NCBI RefSeq assembly: GCF_010894435.1
Contig: NZ_JAAIXZ010000021.1
Location: 151,650-215,649, forward strand
Length of the DNA: 64,000 bases
Source of the DNA: Pyxidicoccus trucidator
Lineage (GTDB): Bacteria > Myxococcota > Myxococcia > Myxococcales > Myxococcaceae
Direction of reading: 5' to 3'
Shown here piece after piece: positions 44,938 to 55,798 of this stretch; position 1 is the first letter of the stretch; every line of letters starts with the position of its first letter. The notes beneath the pieces were generated by a model. That model worked only from the letters and a program-made list of their open reading frames with translations. It was not told the DNA's origin and made no database searches. A program made the position numbers and the translations under genes.

Positions 44938-46059
44938 ATGAGTCACGACACCCAGCTCTCCTCCATCGAGGACGCCATCCGCGACATCCGCGACGGCAAG
45001 TTCGTCATCGTCGCCGACGACGAGGACCGAGAGAACGAGGGTGACCTCATCATGGCGGCGGAGAAGGTGACGCCCGAGCACCTCGCCTTCATGGTCCGCC
45101 ACACCAGCGGCATCGTCTGCCAGCCCATGCTGGCCGAGCGGCTGGACGCGCTCCGCCTGCCGCAGATGGTGGCGGACAACACCGAGTCCCACCGCACCGC
45201 CTTCACCGTCTCCGTGGACTTCCGGCACGGCACCACCACCGGCGTGTCGGCGGCGGACCGCGCGAAGACCATCCGCGCGCTGGTGGACCCGAACAGCAAG
45301 GCGGACGACTTCCTGCGCCCCGGCCACATCTTCCCGCTGCGCTACCGCGAGGGCGGCGTCCTGCGCCGCGCCGGCCACACCGAGGCAACGGTGGACCTCT
45401 CCCGCCTCGCGGGCCTGGAGCCCTCCGGCATCCTCTGCGAGCTGGTGAAGGACGACGGCACCATGATGCGGATGCCGGACCTGATGACCTTCTCCCGCGA
45501 GCACAAGCTGGCGGTCATCACCATCGCCGACCTCATCGAGCACCGCCGCCGCAAGGACCGGCTGGTGCGCCGCGAGCCCGGCCAGCACACCGTCACCACC
45601 CGCTACGGCGAGTTCACCGCCCTCACCTACACGTGGCTGCCGGACGGCGTGAAGTCGCTGGTGCTCGTGAAGGGCGACCCCGCGGCCCGCCCCAGCACGC
45701 TGGTGCGGCTGCATGCCGCGTGCGCCCTGGGCGACGTGTTCGGCTCGCCGTCCTGCAACTGCAACGTGCTGCTGGACCAGTCGCTCGCCCGCATCGCCCG
45801 TGAGGGCAACGGCGTCCTCGTCTACCTGCCCGGCATGCACGGCGACGACTTCGGCATCAACCACAAGCGCAACACCGACGGCAGCAGCGGCCCGACGAGG
45901 GGCCCGCAGGAGTCGCGCGACCTGGGCATGGGCTGCCAGATCCTCAACGACCTGGGCGTGCGCTCGCTCCAGGTGATGACCAACACGGACATCACCTATC
46001 GCGGCCTCGCGGGCTTCGGCCTCACCATCGACAAGCGCGTGCCGCTGCTCGCCGACTGA
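44938..46059 (+). CDS. ribB: DHBP synthase with degenerate GTP cyclohydrolase II half (RibBA/RibBX type)
   Basis: 373 residues. The N-terminal half (1 to about 205) is a complete 3,4-dihydroxy-2-butanone 4-phosphate synthase: DDEDRENEGDLI, HTSGIVC, TTTGVSAADRA, the PGHIFPL loop and RRAGHTEATVDL. It makes the four-carbon riboflavin precursor from ribulose 5-phosphate. The C-terminal half keeps the GCH2 zinc cysteines (HAACALGDVFGSPSCNCN) and an Arg-Asp pair (ESRDLGMG). The segment that should read GRGIGL and carry the catalytic Tyr is shortened and altered (MHGDDFGINHKRNTDG), so GTP cyclohydrolase activity is doubtful. An upstream in-frame ATG at 44908 is an alternative start. Confidence 0.88.
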   Translation: MSHDTQLSSIEDAIRDIRDGKFVIVADDEDRENEGDLIMAAEKVTPEHLAFMVRHTSGIVCQPMLAERLDALRLPQMVADNTESHRTAFTVSVDFRHGTTTGVSAADRAKTIRALVDPNSKADDFLRPGHIFPLRYREGGVLRRAGHTEATVDLSRLAGLEPSGILCELVKDDGTMMRMPDLMTFSREHKLAVITIADLIEHRRRKDRLVRREPGQHTVTTRYGEFTALTYTWLPDGVKSLVLVKGDPAARPSTLVRLHAACALGDVFGSPSCNCNVLLDQSLARIAREGNGVLVYLPGMHGDDFGINHKRNTDGSSGPTRGPQESRDLGMGCQILNDLGVRSLQVMTNTDITYRGLAGFGLTIDKRVPLLAD

Positions 46060-46066
46060 CGGAACC

Positions 46067-47400
<1,334 letters not shown>

Positions 47401-47404
<4 letters not shown>

Positions 47405-47973
47405 GCGTCCACCCTGGACCGCGTCCCACACTCCGAGCAAGCCTTACCGGGACGCGTGGGCGTATGGCACGTCGGACAGGGTGCCCAGGCCTCATCATCT
47501 CCCCCGGGGCGCTTCGCTCCGGCCACGGCGGTCGCCGCCAGGCGCGCGCGCGGCAGCCGCATGCCGCAGTTGTCGCAGAGCATCCCCTGCGCCTGCACAT
47601 TGCGGCAGTACCGGCAGACCACGGAGCCCACGGGCGCGGCGGTGCGCACGCCGTCGTCCTGCGCGCGGCCGGTGTCCAGCTCCAGCATGGGCGCCACGGG
47701 CACCGCGCCGGTGGCTCCCGCCCGCGTCAGCTCCAGGTCGGGCACCACCTGGGCCGGCAGGTCCGGGCCGGCCTTCAGGCGCGTCACGTCCAGCTCGGGC
47801 AGGGCGGCGACCTCGACGGCCGCGCGGCCTCCCGCGTGCGGAGTCAGCTCCAGCTCGGCCAGCGGCGCCACGGGGGCCGCCGCATCGACGGCCGGCGCGG
47901 GGAAGACCCGGCCACAGACGTCGCACTCGGTCCCCTCGGGCTGCACGTGGTCGCACATCGGACAGATGATCAT
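47401..47973 (-). CDS. Triple zinc-ribbon protein upstream of thrC
   Basis: 190 residues with three zinc-ribbon knuckle pairs: CPMC...CDVC at the N-terminus, CRYC...CDNC near residue 120, and CPTC...CSEC at the C-terminus. The middle (about 30-110) is Ala/Pro/Leu-rich and repeats the phrase LELD or LELT. No enzyme domain is present. It overlaps thrC by 4 nt, so the two are co-translated. Its function is unknown; it may be a scaffold or nucleic-acid-binding factor. Confidence 0.8.
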
Positions 47974-47982
47974 GATGCGCGA

Positions 47983-48012
47983 ACGTTAGCGGGCCGCCGC
48001 TCTCGGGAGCAA
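47983..48012 (-). promoter_or_regulatory. Putative promoter of the zinc-ribbon-thrC operon
   Basis: On the minus strand TTGCTC (48012-48007), an 18-nt spacer and TAACGT (47988-47983). The start ATG 47973 follows 9 nt later with no Shine-Dalgarno sequence. Confidence 0.45.
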
Positions 48013-48059
48013 CGCGACTTCCGGCCCTACCGAAGCATTCTGGCGGCCAGGCGCCCGGC

Positions 48060-48698
48060 TCACTCCTGGGACAGGGCCTGTCCCGTCATGGGGACGAAGC
48101 GCACCGGGAGCAGTCGCTCGACGAGGGGCAGCTCGCCCGGATGGCGGGAGCGCCGGATGCGCAGCAGCTCCTGCGTCCCTCCCATGGGGCCCACGGGGAT
48201 GACCATGCGACCGCCGCGCGCGAGCTGAGCCACCAGCGGGAGGGGCACGTCGCTGGGAGCGGCGGCGGCCAGGACGCAGTCGAAGGGCGCCTGCTCGGGC
48301 CAGCCGAGCGAGCCGTCTCCGAGGCGGAAGTACACGTTCTGGAGCCCCAGCCGCCGCAGCAGCCGCCGCGCGGAGCGGGCCAGCTCGGGGACGATCTCCA
48401 CCGTGAACACCTCGCGGCACAGCAGGGAGAGCACCGCCGTCTGGTAGCCAGAGCCGGTGCCAATCTCCAGGACGCGCTCATACCCCTGGAGCTGGAGCGC
48501 CTCGGTCATCAGCGCCACGACGTAGGGCTGGCTGATGGTCTGCCCGTAGCCGATGGGCAGCGGCGCGTCCACACCGGCCTCGCCGCGCACACGCTCCGGG
48601 ACGAACTCCGCGCGATCCAACCGGGCAATCGCTTCCAGCACCCGCCGGTCCTGGATGCCCTGCGCCTCCAGGTATGCAGCGCGTCCCCAATCACCCAT
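48060..48698 (-). CDS. pcm: Protein-L-isoaspartate O-methyltransferase
   Basis: 212 residues, the usual family length. It repairs isoaspartyl residues in aged proteins using S-adenosylmethionine. Family marks are RAEFVPE near residue 30, PLPIGYGQTISQPYVVALM near 47-65, SAM motif I VLEIGTGSGYQTAVLS, and the post-I acid VEIVPEL. The start follows TAAGGT by 6 nt and has no Shine-Dalgarno site. Confidence 0.94.
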   Translation of the reverse strand: MGDWGRAAYLEAQGIQDRRVLEAIARLDRAEFVPERVRGEAGVDAPLPIGYGQTISQPYVVALMTEALQLQGYERVLEIGTGSGYQTAVLSLLCREVFTVEIVPELARSARRLLRRLGLQNVYFRLGDGSLGWPEQAPFDCVLAAAAPSDVPLPLVAQLARGGRMVIPVGPMGGTQELLRIRRSRHPGELPLVERLLPVRFVPMTGQALSQE

Positions 48699-48704
48699 GC
48701 CGAT

Positions 48705-48710
48705 ACCTTA
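48705..48710 (-). promoter_or_regulatory. Likely -10 hexamer (TAAGGT) of pcm
   Basis: TAAGGT on the minus strand ends 6 nt before ATG 48698, a leaderless geometry. Confidence 0.4.
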
Positions 48711-48787
48711 GTCACTGAGGAGCAGGCAGGCATGCTCCCACGCCCCCCCTGCGGCCCTGCCCGGCGCCAGCGGAGCGGCCTCGCGCC

Positions 48788-51700
48788 CTACCCCACCCGG
48801 GCCAGCGCGAGGCGGCCTTCCCACCGCTCCTCCAGCGCCTTCACCAGCCCCTGGTTCTCACGGGTCTTCAGGTCCGGGTCCTTCTCCAGGATGCGCCGGG
48901 CCTCCACCTGGGCCATGGACAGCAGGTCTCCATCCCTCGCCAGGTTGGCCACCGCCAGCTCGGGCAGGCCGCTCTGCCGCGTGCCCAGGAACTCGCCCGG
49001 CCCGCGAATCTCCAGGTCCTTCTCCGCGATGATGAAGCCGTCGCTGCTCCGCTCCATCACCCCGAGCCGCTCGGTGGACTCCCACGAGCGCGCGGCGCCG
49101 GCCACGAGGTGACAGTAGCTCGCCGCCGCGCCACGGCCCACGCGGCCCCGGAGCTGGTGCAGCTGCGACAGGCCGAAGCGCTCGGCATGCTCCACCACCA
49201 TCACCGACGCGTTGGGCACGTCCACCCCCACCTCCACCACGGTGGTGCAGACGAGGAGGTCCAGCTGCTTCTCGCGGAAGGCCTCCATGACGGAGTCCTT
49301 CTCCTCGCCCTTCATCCGTCCGTGGAGCAGGCCCACCTTCGCCTGGGGGAACACCTGCCGCAGCTTCTCCACGCCTTGCGTGGCGTCCTCCAGGTCGAGC
49401 TTCTCGGACTCCTCCACCAGCGGATAGACGATGTACGCCTGATGGCCCTTGGCCAGCTCCGAGGCCACCGACTCGTACACGCGGGCGCGCTGCTTCTCGT
49501 TGAAGACGCGCGTCGTAATCGGCGTGCGCCCCGGCGGGAGCTGGTCGATGACGGACAGGTCCAGGTCCCCGTACAGCGTCATGGCCAGCGTGCGGGGAAT
49601 GGGCGTGGCCGTCATCACCAGCACGTCCGGCTTCGGCCCCTTGCTCATCAGCGTGTGGCGCTGGAGCACGCCGAAGCGGTGCTGCTCGTCGATGACCGCG
49701 AGCCCCAGCCGCTGGAAGGTGACGTCCTGCTGGATGAGCGCGTGCGTGCCCACGGCCAGGTGGATGTCCCCCCGGGCCACGGCGTCGCGCCGCTCGCGCT
49801 TGGACTTCGCCGTACCCGCCGCGCTCAGCAGCCCCACGCGGTAGCCCAGCGGCTCCAGCACCTTGCGGAAGGTGCGCTCGTGCTGCTCGGCCAGAATCTC
49901 CGTGGGCGCCATGACGGCCACCTGGTAGCCGTCCTGCAGCGCGACGAGCGCGGAGATCATCGCCACCGCCGTCTTGCCACTGCCCACGTCGCCCTGCACC
50001 AGCCGGTTCATCGGCTCCGGGCGGGCCATGTCCTTCGCAAGCTCCTCCACCACGCGGGCCTGGGCACCGGTGAGCTGGAACGGGAGCGCGGCGCGGGCCT
50101 TGTCCAGCCGGGGCGCGGACACGTCGAACGCGATGCCCTCCTCCGCCTTGATGCCCTGGCGCTTGAGGGCCATGCCGAGCTGGAGGAAGAACAGCTCGTC
50201 GAACGCGAGGCGCCGGTGCGCGGGGCTCTGATGCGAGTCGAGCGCCTCCAGGTCGGCATCACCGGGCGGGAAGTGGATGAAGCGCAGCGCCTCCGGCAGG
50301 CCCATCAGCTCGAGGCGGCGGCGCAGGTCCGCCGGCAGCGGGTCCTCCAGCGCGTGGGCGTGTTTCTCGCCCACATTGGCGGCCAGGTCCCGGAAGGAGC
50401 GCTGCTCGGCGCGCTCGAAGCCTGGGTAGATGGGGACGATGCGGTTGAAGTGGACGGAGGAGGAGGACTCCAGGTCCTCGGCGGGCTCGATTTCCGGGTG
50501 CGCCATCTCCCGGCCGCTCATGGTGGCGCGCACCTCGCCGGAGATGACGATGCGCTTGCCCACGGTGAAGCGGCTCTTCAGCCAGGGCCCCGCGTTGAAG
50601 TACGTGGCGGCGATGCTGCCCGAGCGGTCCCCGATGACGGCGCGGAACACGCGCTTGCCGCCGCGCCCGGGCACGAAGTCCGCGACCTTCACCACGCCCA
50701 CCGTGACGCCTCGCTGGCCGGGCTCCAGCTCGGCGATGGTGCTCAGCCGCCGTCGGTCCTCGTAGCAGCGCGGCAGCAGGAAGAGGATGTCGCCCAGCTG
50801 GCGGAGCCCCTTCTTGTTGAGCGTCGACACGAGCCGGGGGCCCAGCCGCTTGTCCAGCGTCTTCAGCGGCATGGACAGCGGCCCCGTGCGAGGGGCGATG
50901 GACAGCAGCTTCGCCTCGGAGCGCGAGGCCTCGGCCGCCGCCGCGCGCTTCTTCTTCCGCTCCGCCTTCTCCTTGCGCAGCTTCGCGCCAGGAACGATGG
51001 CCTCGGGCACCGCGTCGAGCGTGGCCTGCTTGAGCGCCTTGGCGCCGCGCGTGGCACCGGCAGAGGGAGGCGCGGCGTGGGCGCCGGGCTGGCCGGTGCG
51101 CGTGCCTGGTGCGGCGGGCAGGCCTGCGGAACGCACGCCCGGAGCCACCGCGGGGGACGATGGCAGCGCGGCTCCGCCCGCCAGCGCCAGTGCATCGGAG
51201 CGAGCTGACAGCCCACGTCCCGCCACCGGGGAAGACACGGGCGCACCGGACGCCGAGCGCGGGGGATGCACGCCTCCGACATCCGCCCCGGAAGGGCCGA
51301 CCTTCCCCCGGAGCCCCGTGGGCACGGGCTCGACGGACTTCCACGGGGGGACATAGCCCGGAGGCGTCACCGCGCCGGCCTCGTCGTCCACCACGGGCAG
51401 CCCCTGGGCCGGCGTGACGCGTGGCCGTGACTTCGCCACGGGGGCCAGCCCCTCGTCCGGTACCGACGCCCGCCCAGCGCCACTTCGCGAGCCCTGCCCC
51501 GCACCGGCAGGGAGCCTGGCCTCCGCGCCGACGCCCTCCAGCTCCGCCGGCAGCTCCACGCCGCTGAGCCTCAGGCCCGCCACCACGCGCCGGAGCGCGG
51601 CCTTGCGGCGCTCGGGCGCGGGGTCGTCCACATAGGGCAGCGCCGAGCGCAGGTGGTCCAGGGCCTGGGCATTGACGCCGCCGGCCCCCGCGAGGGCGTG

Positions 51701-51802
51701 CTCGAGCACCGGGCGCAGCGACTTCACGGTGGCGAGCATCGCGAAGTCGCGCTGGCACGCATACCGGAGAGGAGTAACGAGGCTGGCGAGCGGATGGTTC
51801 AC
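48788..51802 (-). CDS. recG: ATP-dependent DNA helicase RecG with long N-terminal low-complexity insert
   Basis: 1,004 residues, against about 690 for typical RecG. Helicase motifs are Walker A GDVGSGKTAVAM (K610), DEQHRFG, TATPIPRTLAM, HGRMKGEEK and the C-terminal QLHQLRGRVGRG. The wedge/OB domain (LSTIAELEPGQRGVTVGVVK) precedes the motor. Residues about 1-90 form an extra N-terminal domain, followed by roughly 200 residues of Ala/Pro/Gly/Ser-rich linker before the OB domain. RecG reverses stalled forks and processes branched DNA. The GTG start has no strong ribosome binding site. Confidence 0.95.
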   Translation of the reverse strand: MNHPLASLVTPLRYACQRDFAMLATVKSLRPVLEHALAGAGGVNAQALDHLRSALPYVDDPAPERRKAALRRVVAGLRLSGVELPAELEGVGAEARLPAGAGQGSRSGAGRASVPDEGLAPVAKSRPRVTPAQGLPVVDDEAGAVTPPGYVPPWKSVEPVPTGLRGKVGPSGADVGGVHPPRSASGAPVSSPVAGRGLSARSDALALAGGAALPSSPAVAPGVRSAGLPAAPGTRTGQPGAHAAPPSAGATRGAKALKQATLDAVPEAIVPGAKLRKEKAERKKKRAAAAEASRSEAKLLSIAPRTGPLSMPLKTLDKRLGPRLVSTLNKKGLRQLGDILFLLPRCYEDRRRLSTIAELEPGQRGVTVGVVKVADFVPGRGGKRVFRAVIGDRSGSIAATYFNAGPWLKSRFTVGKRIVISGEVRATMSGREMAHPEIEPAEDLESSSSVHFNRIVPIYPGFERAEQRSFRDLAANVGEKHAHALEDPLPADLRRRLELMGLPEALRFIHFPPGDADLEALDSHQSPAHRRLAFDELFFLQLGMALKRQGIKAEEGIAFDVSAPRLDKARAALPFQLTGAQARVVEELAKDMARPEPMNRLVQGDVGSGKTAVAMISALVALQDGYQVAVMAPTEILAEQHERTFRKVLEPLGYRVGLLSAAGTAKSKRERRDAVARGDIHLAVGTHALIQQDVTFQRLGLAVIDEQHRFGVLQRHTLMSKGPKPDVLVMTATPIPRTLAMTLYGDLDLSVIDQLPPGRTPITTRVFNEKQRARVYESVASELAKGHQAYIVYPLVEESEKLDLEDATQGVEKLRQVFPQAKVGLLHGRMKGEEKDSVMEAFREKQLDLLVCTTVVEVGVDVPNASVMVVEHAERFGLSQLHQLRGRVGRGAAASYCHLVAGAARSWESTERLGVMERSSDGFIIAEKDLEIRGPGEFLGTRQSGLPELAVANLARDGDLLSMAQVEARRILEKDPDLKTRENQGLVKALEERWEGRLALARVG

Positions 51803-51914
51803 GCGCGGGTTCCGTCGCTCATCCTACGGAAGAGGGGTGACGTCTCCCAGAAAACGAGACCGGGGGAGCGAGCCCGTGCCCGCTCCCCCGGCAGCTCCCC
51901 GAAGGGACGTGTGC

Positions 51915-52433
51915 TCAGCTCTCGCCGGACGGCGTGCCCTCGTCCGGGTCCTCGAAGCGAACGTTCGTGATCTCCAGCTCGCGCGTGCCGCCCGGGCTCT
52001 GCACCGTCGCGATGTCGCCCACCTTCTTGCCGATGAGCGCTCGTGCCACCGGTGAGGTGACGGCAATCCACCGCTTCTTCAGGTCGGCCTCCAGCTCGCC
52101 GACGAGCCGGTACGTCACGGGCTTTTCCGTCTCCGTGTCCATGAGGTCCACGGTCGCACCGAAGACGACCTTCTCGCCGCCCAGCTTGCTGGTGTCGATG
52201 ACCTCCGCGCGGGCAATCCAGTCGTTGAGGTCCAGGATGCGGCCCTCGATGTGCGACTGCTTCTCCTTGGCCGCATGGTACTCCGCGTTCTCGCGCAGGT
52301 CCCCGTGGGCGCGGGCGACCTCGATCTCGCGCGAGATCTTCCCCCGCTCGACGGACTGGAGGTGCTTGAGCTCATCCTTGAGCTTACGCAGTCCGGACGG
52401 GGTCATCGGGATGTTGTCGCTCCCGCTGCTCAT
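51915..52433 (-). CDS. greA: Transcription elongation factor GreA
   Basis: 172 residues from ATG 52433, with GGAGC 8 nt upstream; the longer in-frame start at 52460 is less likely. It rescues backtracked RNA polymerase by stimulating transcript cleavage. The N-terminal coiled coil carries the acidic tip (ARAHGDLRENAEYHAAKE, with the D and E residues needed for cleavage). The C-terminal FKBP-like domain ends near GTRELEITNV. A short acidic tail follows. Confidence 0.94.
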   Translation of the reverse strand: MSSGSDNIPMTPSGLRKLKDELKHLQSVERGKISREIEVARAHGDLRENAEYHAAKEKQSHIEGRILDLNDWIARAEVIDTSKLGGEKVVFGATVDLMDTETEKPVTYRLVGELEADLKKRWIAVTSPVARALIGKKVGDIATVQSPGGTRELEITNVRFEDPDEGTPSGES

Positions 52434-52600
52434 CGAAACAGCTCCTTCCACCACTCCCAAGGTTCAATAGACAAAGGGCCGGTGCTCCTCACGGAGTCCG
52501 GCCCCCACGAAAGGCCCAATGTAGGGAACCACTGACAAGTTGGTCAACGAAAGCCGTACAGGGAATGACCGATACGCTGTGCGCACGCCCGGCGACCCGG

Positions 52601-52606
52601 TAGTCT
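52601..52606 (+). promoter_or_regulatory. Likely -10 hexamer (TAGTCT) of the FHA-protein gene
   Basis: TAGTCT ends 6 nt before GTG 52613 and no Shine-Dalgarno site is present. Confidence 0.4.
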
Positions 52607-52612
52607 GCCCGC

Positions 52613-53143
52613 GTGCTGTCCGTCCAGGAACTGCGCGCGCTTGTCGCGACCCTTTCCGCTCCTGCCTTCCTGCGTCAACTCGGGCCCTTCGCTCTCATCC
52701 AGCGGCCCCCCTCTGACGCGTCGGCCGCGGTGAACGCCCCCACCCGCATGGCCTCGTCCGAGGACATCCAGGCGGGAATGCTCGCGCTCCTGTTCGAATT
52801 CGAACACCTGCGAGTGGCCACGCTGCCGCCGCTGCTGGCCACGGACCGGCTGCGCATCGGCCGGCGCATGGACTGCGACCTGGTCATCGACGACGCGTCC
52901 GTCTCCAAGATGCACGCGGAGCTGCGCTGGAACGAGGCCGAGCAGCGCTGCACGGTGCAGGACCTGGGCTCCACCAACGGCACCTTCCTCAATGCCCAGA
53001 CGCTGGGCCAGCGGGAAGCGGCGCTGCGAGATGGCGACATCCTGAGCTTCGGCAACGTGCAGTTCTGGTACCTGCTGGCGGGCACGCTCCACGAGCGGCT
53101 GCGCTCGGGCGAGGCGACCGGGCTGGGCTCGCGCAGCGGGTGA
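52613..53143 (+). CDS. FHA domain protein
   Basis: 176 residues. The C-terminal half (about 65-155) is a forkhead-associated domain with all phosphothreonine-binding residues: G83 and R84 in RIGRRMDCD, S98 and H101 in DASVSKMHAEL, and N122 in LGSTNGTFL. The N-terminal 60 residues are helical and unassigned. FHA domains bind phosphothreonine on kinase targets, which are plentiful in myxobacteria. The stop overlaps a possible GTG (53140) of the next gene, so the two are probably one transcript. Confidence 0.88.
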   Translation: MLSVQELRALVATLSAPAFLRQLGPFALIQRPPSDASAAVNAPTRMASSEDIQAGMLALLFEFEHLRVATLPPLLATDRLRIGRRMDCDLVIDDASVSKMHAELRWNEAEQRCTVQDLGSTNGTFLNAQTLGQREAALRDGDILSFGNVQFWYLLAGTLHERLRSGEATGLGSRSG

Positions 53144-53166
53144 GCGCAGGAGGCAACGGGACGCAC

Positions 53167-53565
53167 ATGGCCGGAGAGACGAGCCTGGACGTGTTGCTGA
53201 AGTCGATGCGGCCGGTGCTGAAGGACGGCGAGTTCGTCTTCTGCACCCTGCCCCACCCGGCCTCGCCGGACCTGGGTGCACTCGGCCCCGTGGGCCTCTT
53301 CCACGAGGACGAGGGGCTGACGCTCATCCTCCGCCGCGAGCGCGCGGACGCCGCGGGCCTCGCGTATTCGGGCACCTTCCGGCTGGTGACGCTGTCGGTG
53401 CACTCCAGCCTGGACGCGGTGGGCTTCATGGCCGCCATCTCCACGCGGCTGGCGGCGCAGGGCATCGGGGTGAACCCGGTGGCCGCGTACTTCCACGACC
53501 ACCTGTTCATCCCCTCGGCGCGGGCCACGGAGGCCGTGGCCCTGCTGGAGTCCTTCGCGCGCTGA
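53167..53565 (+). CDS. ACT-domain protein (DUF2241/COG3602 type)
   Basis: 132 residues from ATG 53167, which begins the conserved AGETSLDVLLKSMRPVL. AGGAGG lies at 53148-53153, 13 nt away. A GTG at 53140 is in frame and overlaps the FHA stop. The conserved phrase DGEFVFCTLP and the C-terminal strand HDHLFIP fit small ACT-like proteins of this family. They are thought to bind small ligands; none is known here. Confidence 0.82.
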   Translation: MAGETSLDVLLKSMRPVLKDGEFVFCTLPHPASPDLGALGPVGLFHEDEGLTLILRRERADAAGLAYSGTFRLVTLSVHSSLDAVGFMAAISTRLAAQGIGVNPVAAYFHDHLFIPSARATEAVALLESFAR

Positions 53566-53568
53566 GCG

Positions 53569-55551
53569 TCAGTTCTTGCGGAGGACGGCCGAGACGCCCC
53601 CGAGCCAGACGTCGGAGGCAGCGGGGGCCCACAGCGCGTTCAGGGGCCGAGCCATGCCCGTGCGCTCGGAGACCCACTGCGCCCCGCTGCGCTTCAGCAG
53701 CGTGCCGTTGTCGCCCACGGCCCAGACCTCCGTGGCGGAGACACCCCACACGGCATTCAGCCGGACCTGCGTTCCACTGGCCACGGCGCTCCAGGCGGTG
53801 CCGTTGAAGTGCAGGAGCGTCCCCTCCGCGCCCACGGCCCACAGGTCCGAGGCGCCCGTGCCCCAGACGCTGAGCAGGTCCTTGTCGGTGCCCGAGGTCA
53901 TCGGGCTCCAGGCGCTGCCGCTCCAGAGCATGATGGTGCCCGCGCTCCCGACCGCCACCGCCAGCGACGGCCCCTGGACCCAGACGTCGTTCAGCGTCGC
54001 CGTGACGCCCGTGGCGATGCGCGTCCAGCCCGTGGCGTCACGGTGCAGCGCCTCGCCCGCGAGTCCCACCGCCCAGATGTCCGTGGCCGAGGAGCCATGG
54101 ATGGCCATCAGTCCCTGGGGATCCAGCGTCGGCTCGTCGGCGAAGCCCGTGCCGTTCCAGCGGACGATTTCGTCACCGCTCTGGGAAGTCACCATCCAGA
54201 CCTCGGACGGCGACGCCGCGTACACCCCCTGCACGTTGGCCCGCAGCAACTGGATGGGCTCGGACGAGGTCCAGCCGCCCCCGTTCCAGTGCAGCACGCG
54301 GCCCTCGTTGTCCACGGCCCAGACGTCGTTGGCGCTGCTGCCGTGGATGTCCAGCACCGTGCTCACCCGGCGGTTGGGGGCCGTCGTCGACCAGGCGGAG
54401 CCATTCCACCGCTCGAGGTGACCATGGCGGCCGAAGAGCCACACGTCATTGGGGCTCGCGCCGGCCATGGTGCCGTTCTGGCCAGACGACAGGCGCAGCC
54501 ACGAGGAGCCATCCCACCGGTAGCGCGGGCCCTCGCCCGCGACCAGCATCGTCTGCGGGGCCGCCGCGAACACGTGGAAGAACTGATCCGAGATGCGCAG
54601 GCGCTCCTCGAGCCCGGTGGTGGAGACGCGGTACACGATGCCGTAGTCATCGCAGAAGAGGCAGGGGTCTTCGGAGGTGACCGCCCAGACGTCGTTCGGG
54701 CCCGTCCCCGTCACCTCGTACAGCGGCAGCGTGGTGTTCGTGCTGATGCTGGCGAGGGCATTCCCGTCATGGTGCCGCACGGTGCCGCCCTCTCCCACCA
54801 GCCACACGTCCTCCGGGCTGCTGCCCCACACGTCGTTGAAGCGCTGGGTGGTGCCCGCATCCACCGCCTGGAAGCCGCTACCGCGGTTGCGCACCACGGT
54901 GCCAGCCGCGCCCACCGCCCAGAGGTCGCTCGAACCCGAGGCCCAGACGGACTGGAGGTGCTGACGCGTCCCCGCGTCCACCGCGGAGAAGGCGCCTCCC
55001 GACGAGCGCAGCACGGTGCCGTCCCTCCCCACGGCCCAAGTCTCCGTGGCAGAGACGGCGTGCACACCGAGCAGCTCGGAAGTCGTACCGCTGGCGACGC
55101 GCGTCCACCGCGTGCCATCCCAGTGCTGGATGCGGCCGGACTCCCCCACGGCCCAGCCATCCTGGGTCGCGAGGAAGTGCGCGTTGTTCAGGGTGTAGCC
55201 ATGTGGCAGTGGGTACTCCCAGCACCAGCCGTCCTCGCTGCACTCGCGACTCGCGGCGGGAATCGCGCAGGAGGTGGGATTGCCCCGGCCTCCACACACC
55301 TCCGGCTCCACGCAGAAGCCACAAGGGGTGCCACCGTCGCTTCCCGCATCCCCGCCCGAGCCTGCATCGGTGCCCGCGTCCTCGACGGGAGGAGGCTCAT
55401 CGGGATCCGGCTCACAGCCGCCGAGCGCCAGGGCCCCCATCACCAGGAGCGCGAAGGACAGCGCCGTCGCGCCCGCGCGCGACCTGTGCTGCTCCGGGCC
55501 GGGCCGCGTAGCGGATGCCGCACCTGCTGCGAAGAGGTTGTCGCGGGACAT
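53569..55551 (-). CDS. Lipoprotein with WAVG-type beta-propeller repeats
   Basis: 660 residues. ATG 55551 has GGAG 5 nt upstream. A long N-region precedes the lipobox LALGGC (C46). A Gly/Asp/Pro linker and a Cys-rich segment (CGFCVEPEVCGG) follow. The rest, about 115-660, is made of some thirteen repeats of the form DVWAVGxxGxVLHWNGxxW, each with a Trp-Ala-Val-Gly strand. Such repeats form propellers on exported myxobacterial proteins. The protein is probably on the cell surface and may bind ligands. No catalytic motif is seen. Confidence 0.85.
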   Translation of the reverse strand: MSRDNLFAAGAASATRPGPEQHRSRAGATALSFALLVMGALALGGCEPDPDEPPPVEDAGTDAGSGGDAGSDGGTPCGFCVEPEVCGGRGNPTSCAIPAASRECSEDGWCWEYPLPHGYTLNNAHFLATQDGWAVGESGRIQHWDGTRWTRVASGTTSELLGVHAVSATETWAVGRDGTVLRSSGGAFSAVDAGTRQHLQSVWASGSSDLWAVGAAGTVVRNRGSGFQAVDAGTTQRFNDVWGSSPEDVWLVGEGGTVRHHDGNALASISTNTTLPLYEVTGTGPNDVWAVTSEDPCLFCDDYGIVYRVSTTGLEERLRISDQFFHVFAAAPQTMLVAGEGPRYRWDGSSWLRLSSGQNGTMAGASPNDVWLFGRHGHLERWNGSAWSTTAPNRRVSTVLDIHGSSANDVWAVDNEGRVLHWNGGGWTSSEPIQLLRANVQGVYAASPSEVWMVTSQSGDEIVRWNGTGFADEPTLDPQGLMAIHGSSATDIWAVGLAGEALHRDATGWTRIATGVTATLNDVWVQGPSLAVAVGSAGTIMLWSGSAWSPMTSGTDKDLLSVWGTGASDLWAVGAEGTLLHFNGTAWSAVASGTQVRLNAVWGVSATEVWAVGDNGTLLKRSGAQWVSERTGMARPLNALWAPAASDVWLGGVSAVLRKN

Positions 55552-55798
55552 GGGGTCTCCGTGGCGACTGCGAGGACAGACCGGTGGCGCGGCGTGCGCC
55601 CCGGCTCCACTTCAGGGATGTATTGCAAGCAACGGTCCTGGGTGGATCGCGAAGCCCGGCGTCTGGAGTTCGCCAGGATGCGTCAGTCGCTGGAATTGCA
55701 TGGGTCGATTGCGTCAGGCTGCGCCGCATCAACACCACGGGAGTTGCCAACGGGCGCCGGGGCCGTGTCGGTGCCCTCGTTGACGAGAGGTCGAGGGA

